A stretch of 49,604 nt of DNA from contig JAOPWH010000095.1 in NCBI GenBank assembly GCA_025965795.1, positions 1 through 49,604 on the forward strand, written 5' to 3'. This document shows, in pieces, positions 46,221 through 49,604 of this stretch (positions are counted from its first letter, which is position 1; each line of letters opens with the position of its first letter). The notes beneath the pieces are model-generated. The model ran no database searches, was not told where the DNA came from, and saw nothing but the letters and a program-made list of their open reading frames with translations. Position numbers and translations under genes: made by a program. Origin of the DNA: Blastococcus sp. GTDB taxonomy: Bacteria > Actinomycetota > Actinomycetes > Mycobacteriales > Geodermatophilaceae.

Positions 46221-47117
46221 GTGACCAGCGTGCGGGTGGAGCCGTCGTCCAAGGTGTCGACGGCCGACGTGATCGTGGACTGGTACGCCGGCGCGGCCCG
46301 GAACCTGCCCTGGCGACGTCCGGACGTGGACGCCTGGGCGGTCCTGGTCAGCGAGGTGATGCTGCAACAGACGCCGGTGGCCCGGGTGGAGCCGGTGTGG
46401 CGCGACTGGACGGTGCGCTGGCCGACTCCCGCCGACCTCGCCGCCGCGACCCCGGCCGAGGTCATCCGCGCCTGGGGAAAGCTGGGATACCCCCGCCGTG
46501 CGCTCCGGCTGCGCGAAGCGGCCGCGGCAATCGTCGAGCGGCACGACGGCGTCGTCCCCCGGGCGGTTCCCGAGCTGGAGGCCCTGCCCGGAGTCGGCAC
46601 CTACACCGCACGTGCCGTCGCCTGTTTCGGATACGGCTCACCACAACCGGTGGTGGACACGAACGTCCGGCGGGTCGTCGCCCGGCTGGTCCACGGACAG
46701 GCGGAGGCCGGCAACGCGCGCACCGCCGACCTGGCCGACATCGCGGCGCTCGCCCCGCCCGAGCCGGAACGTGCGGTCCGCTTCTCGGTCGCCACGATGG
46801 AACTCGGCGCACTCGTCTGCGTCGCGGGCGCCCCGCGCTGCGGGGTCTGCCCCGTCCGGGACCGGTGTGCCTGGCGACTGGCCGGGTCTCCGGCGCACAC
46901 CGGCCCGCCCCGGCGGGTGCAGAAGTTCACCGGCACCGACCGCCAGGTGCGCGGCCGTCTGCTCGACGTCCTCCGGGCGGCTGCCCACCCCGTGCCGGCG
47001 AGCGAGCTGGACGCCACCTGGGCCGACGCGGTCCAGCGGTCGCGCTGCCTGGATTCACTGCTCACCGACGGCCTGGTCGAGCAGACCGACGACGGCCTGT
47101 TCCGCCTGCCGCAGTGA
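46221..47117 (+). CDS. mutY: A/G-specific adenine glycosylase
   Basis: NLPWRR, VSEVMLQQTPVARVEPVW, LPGVGTYTARAVACFGYG, VVDTNVRRVVAR, FeS motif CVAGAPRCGVCPVRDRC. Confidence 0.94.
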   Translation: MTSVRVEPSSKVSTADVIVDWYAGAARNLPWRRPDVDAWAVLVSEVMLQQTPVARVEPVWRDWTVRWPTPADLAAATPAEVIRAWGKLGYPRRALRLREAAAAIVERHDGVVPRAVPELEALPGVGTYTARAVACFGYGSPQPVVDTNVRRVVARLVHGQAEAGNARTADLADIAALAPPEPERAVRFSVATMELGALVCVAGAPRCGVCPVRDRCAWRLAGSPAHTGPPRRVQKFTGTDRQVRGRLLDVLRAAAHPVPASELDATWADAVQRSRCLDSLLTDGLVEQTDDGLFRLPQ

Positions 47118-47178
47118 CCAGGCCCGCCGTCGGCGAAATCGGTGGCCAAACGCGGTGGGGGCGCGGTTCACTGCGCCG

Positions 47179-48087
47179 GTGCAGCTGCCCGGGGAACTCA
47201 CTGCCCGACCCTTGACCGAGGCCGACGCCCGCGCCGTCTTCGAGGTGACGGCTGCCCAGGAACTGCACGACCTCGGCAGGGTCGACGTCGACGAGGCCGA
47301 CATCGTCGGGGACTGGCAGCAACCGAGCTTCGACGTGTCCGCCAGCACGGTCGGGATCTTCGACGGCGACCGCCTCGTGGCGTACGCCGAGGTCGGCGGC
47401 GAGGACCGGGGGGACGCCGCCGTGCACCCGCAGCACCGCGGACGAGGCATCGGGACCGCGCTCGCCACCTGGACCCAGGAGCTCGCCCGGGAGCGCGGCT
47501 CGCAGGTGTTCGGGATGTCGGTGCCCCAGGGCTCTCCGGCGGACGAGCTCCTGGAGTCGCTCGGCTACTTCGTCCGGTGGAACTCGTGGGTGCTGCAGCT
47601 GCCCGAAGGGACGCAGATCGCGGCCCAGCCCCTGCCGGAGGGCTACTCGATCCGGACCGCGGAGGGCGAGACGGACCACCGGTCCGCCTGGACCGTGATC
47701 GAGGACGCCTTCCTCGAATGGTCGGAACGGCAACGGCGGTCGTTCGAGGACTTCTGCGCCAGGACCGTGCGCCGCCCGGGTTTCCAGCCGTGGCACCTGC
47801 GGATCGTCGCGGACGCCGACGGGAACGCGGTCGGCGCGTGCTTCCTCATCGTCAGCGGCGAGATCGGATACGTCGCCATGGTGGCGGTGCGCAAGGAACG
47901 GCGGGGGCTGGGGCTGGCGCGGGCCCTGCTGGCCGACGCCTTCGCGAACGCCCGCGACCACGGCGCCACGCACTGCGAGCTGTCCACCGACTCGCGCACC
48001 GGCGCCCTCGGCCTCTACGAGCGGGTCGGAATGGTCGTCACCAGCACCTGGGTCCACCGCGCCGTGGATCTCTCTCGAGCGGGTTGA
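47179..48087 (+). CDS. GNAT-family N-acetyltransferase (two GNAT-like domains)
   Basis: VHPQHRGRGIGTALATWTQELAR and VAVRKERRGLGLARALLADAFANARDHG acetyl-CoA motifs. Confidence 0.85.
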   Translation: MQLPGELTARPLTEADARAVFEVTAAQELHDLGRVDVDEADIVGDWQQPSFDVSASTVGIFDGDRLVAYAEVGGEDRGDAAVHPQHRGRGIGTALATWTQELARERGSQVFGMSVPQGSPADELLESLGYFVRWNSWVLQLPEGTQIAAQPLPEGYSIRTAEGETDHRSAWTVIEDAFLEWSERQRRSFEDFCARTVRRPGFQPWHLRIVADADGNAVGACFLIVSGEIGYVAMVAVRKERRGLGLARALLADAFANARDHGATHCELSTDSRTGALGLYERVGMVVTSTWVHRAVDLSRAG

Positions 48088-48106
48088 CCCGCCCCACGAA
48101 CAGCGA

Positions 48107-48142
48107 AGGGGCCGTCCCCACCTCGCGGTGGGAACGGCCCCT
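48107..48142. terminator. Strong terminator-like hairpin between convergent acetyltransferase and clpC genes
   Basis: AGGGGCCGTCCCCACC-TCGC-GGTGGGAACGGCCCCT (16-bp arms, one mismatch). Confidence 0.75.
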
Positions 48143-48148
48143 GTCGTC

Positions 48149-48172
48149 GGACCCCGTCGGAGGACGGGGTCC
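48149..48172. terminator. Second hairpin, probably the clpC-proximal terminator
   Basis: GGACCCCGTC-GGAG-GACGGGGTCC perfect 10-bp inverted repeat, directly downstream of the clpC stop on the minus strand. Confidence 0.6.
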
Positions 48173-48177
48173 TGCTG

Positions 48178-49604
<1,427 letters not shown>

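Overview
High-GC actinobacterial chromosome segment; gene content and order suggest Geodermatophilaceae or a relative (inference). It starts in the 5' end of groEL (minus) and ends in the 3' part of clpC (minus). Much of it is conserved core: groEL/cspA/thrC, a DUF3263 and LytR_C pair, rarD, and a right arm rlmB-cysS-ispF-ispD-carD // lpqE-like-radA-disA-...-mutY-...-clpC that resembles the M. tuberculosis Rv3579c-Rv3596c order. The standout is a locus at about 15.4-28.7 kb. A tightly overlapping plus-strand operon encodes a PelF-like GT4 glycosyltransferase, a polytopic membrane protein, a Spherulin4/Sph3-like (GH135) protein, a GH114 endo-alpha-1,4-polygalactosaminidase-like lipoprotein, a PAS plus degenerate GGDEF/EAL protein with a retained RxxD motif, a soluble histidine kinase, a LuxR-type response regulator and a GalE epimerase. 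It converges on a secreted Agd3-like (CE18) deacetylase with eight C-terminal FnIII repeats. This is the enzyme set of the fungal galactosaminogalactan (GAG) cluster (Uge3/Gtb3/Sph3/Ega3/Agd3) combined with Pel-like c-di-GMP logic, so I predict a bacterial galactosaminoglycan exopolysaccharide system. Other notable items: a SAM-I riboswitch in front of threonine synthase, a secreted CocE/S15-type hydrolase fused through one TM helix to an ABC ATPase, tandem CIRCE elements at groEL, two similar dyads in front of the polysaccharide operon, and a truncated adenylate-cyclase domain abutting the 3' end of a tRNA-Thr gene. All functional calls come from reading the translations; no database search was run.
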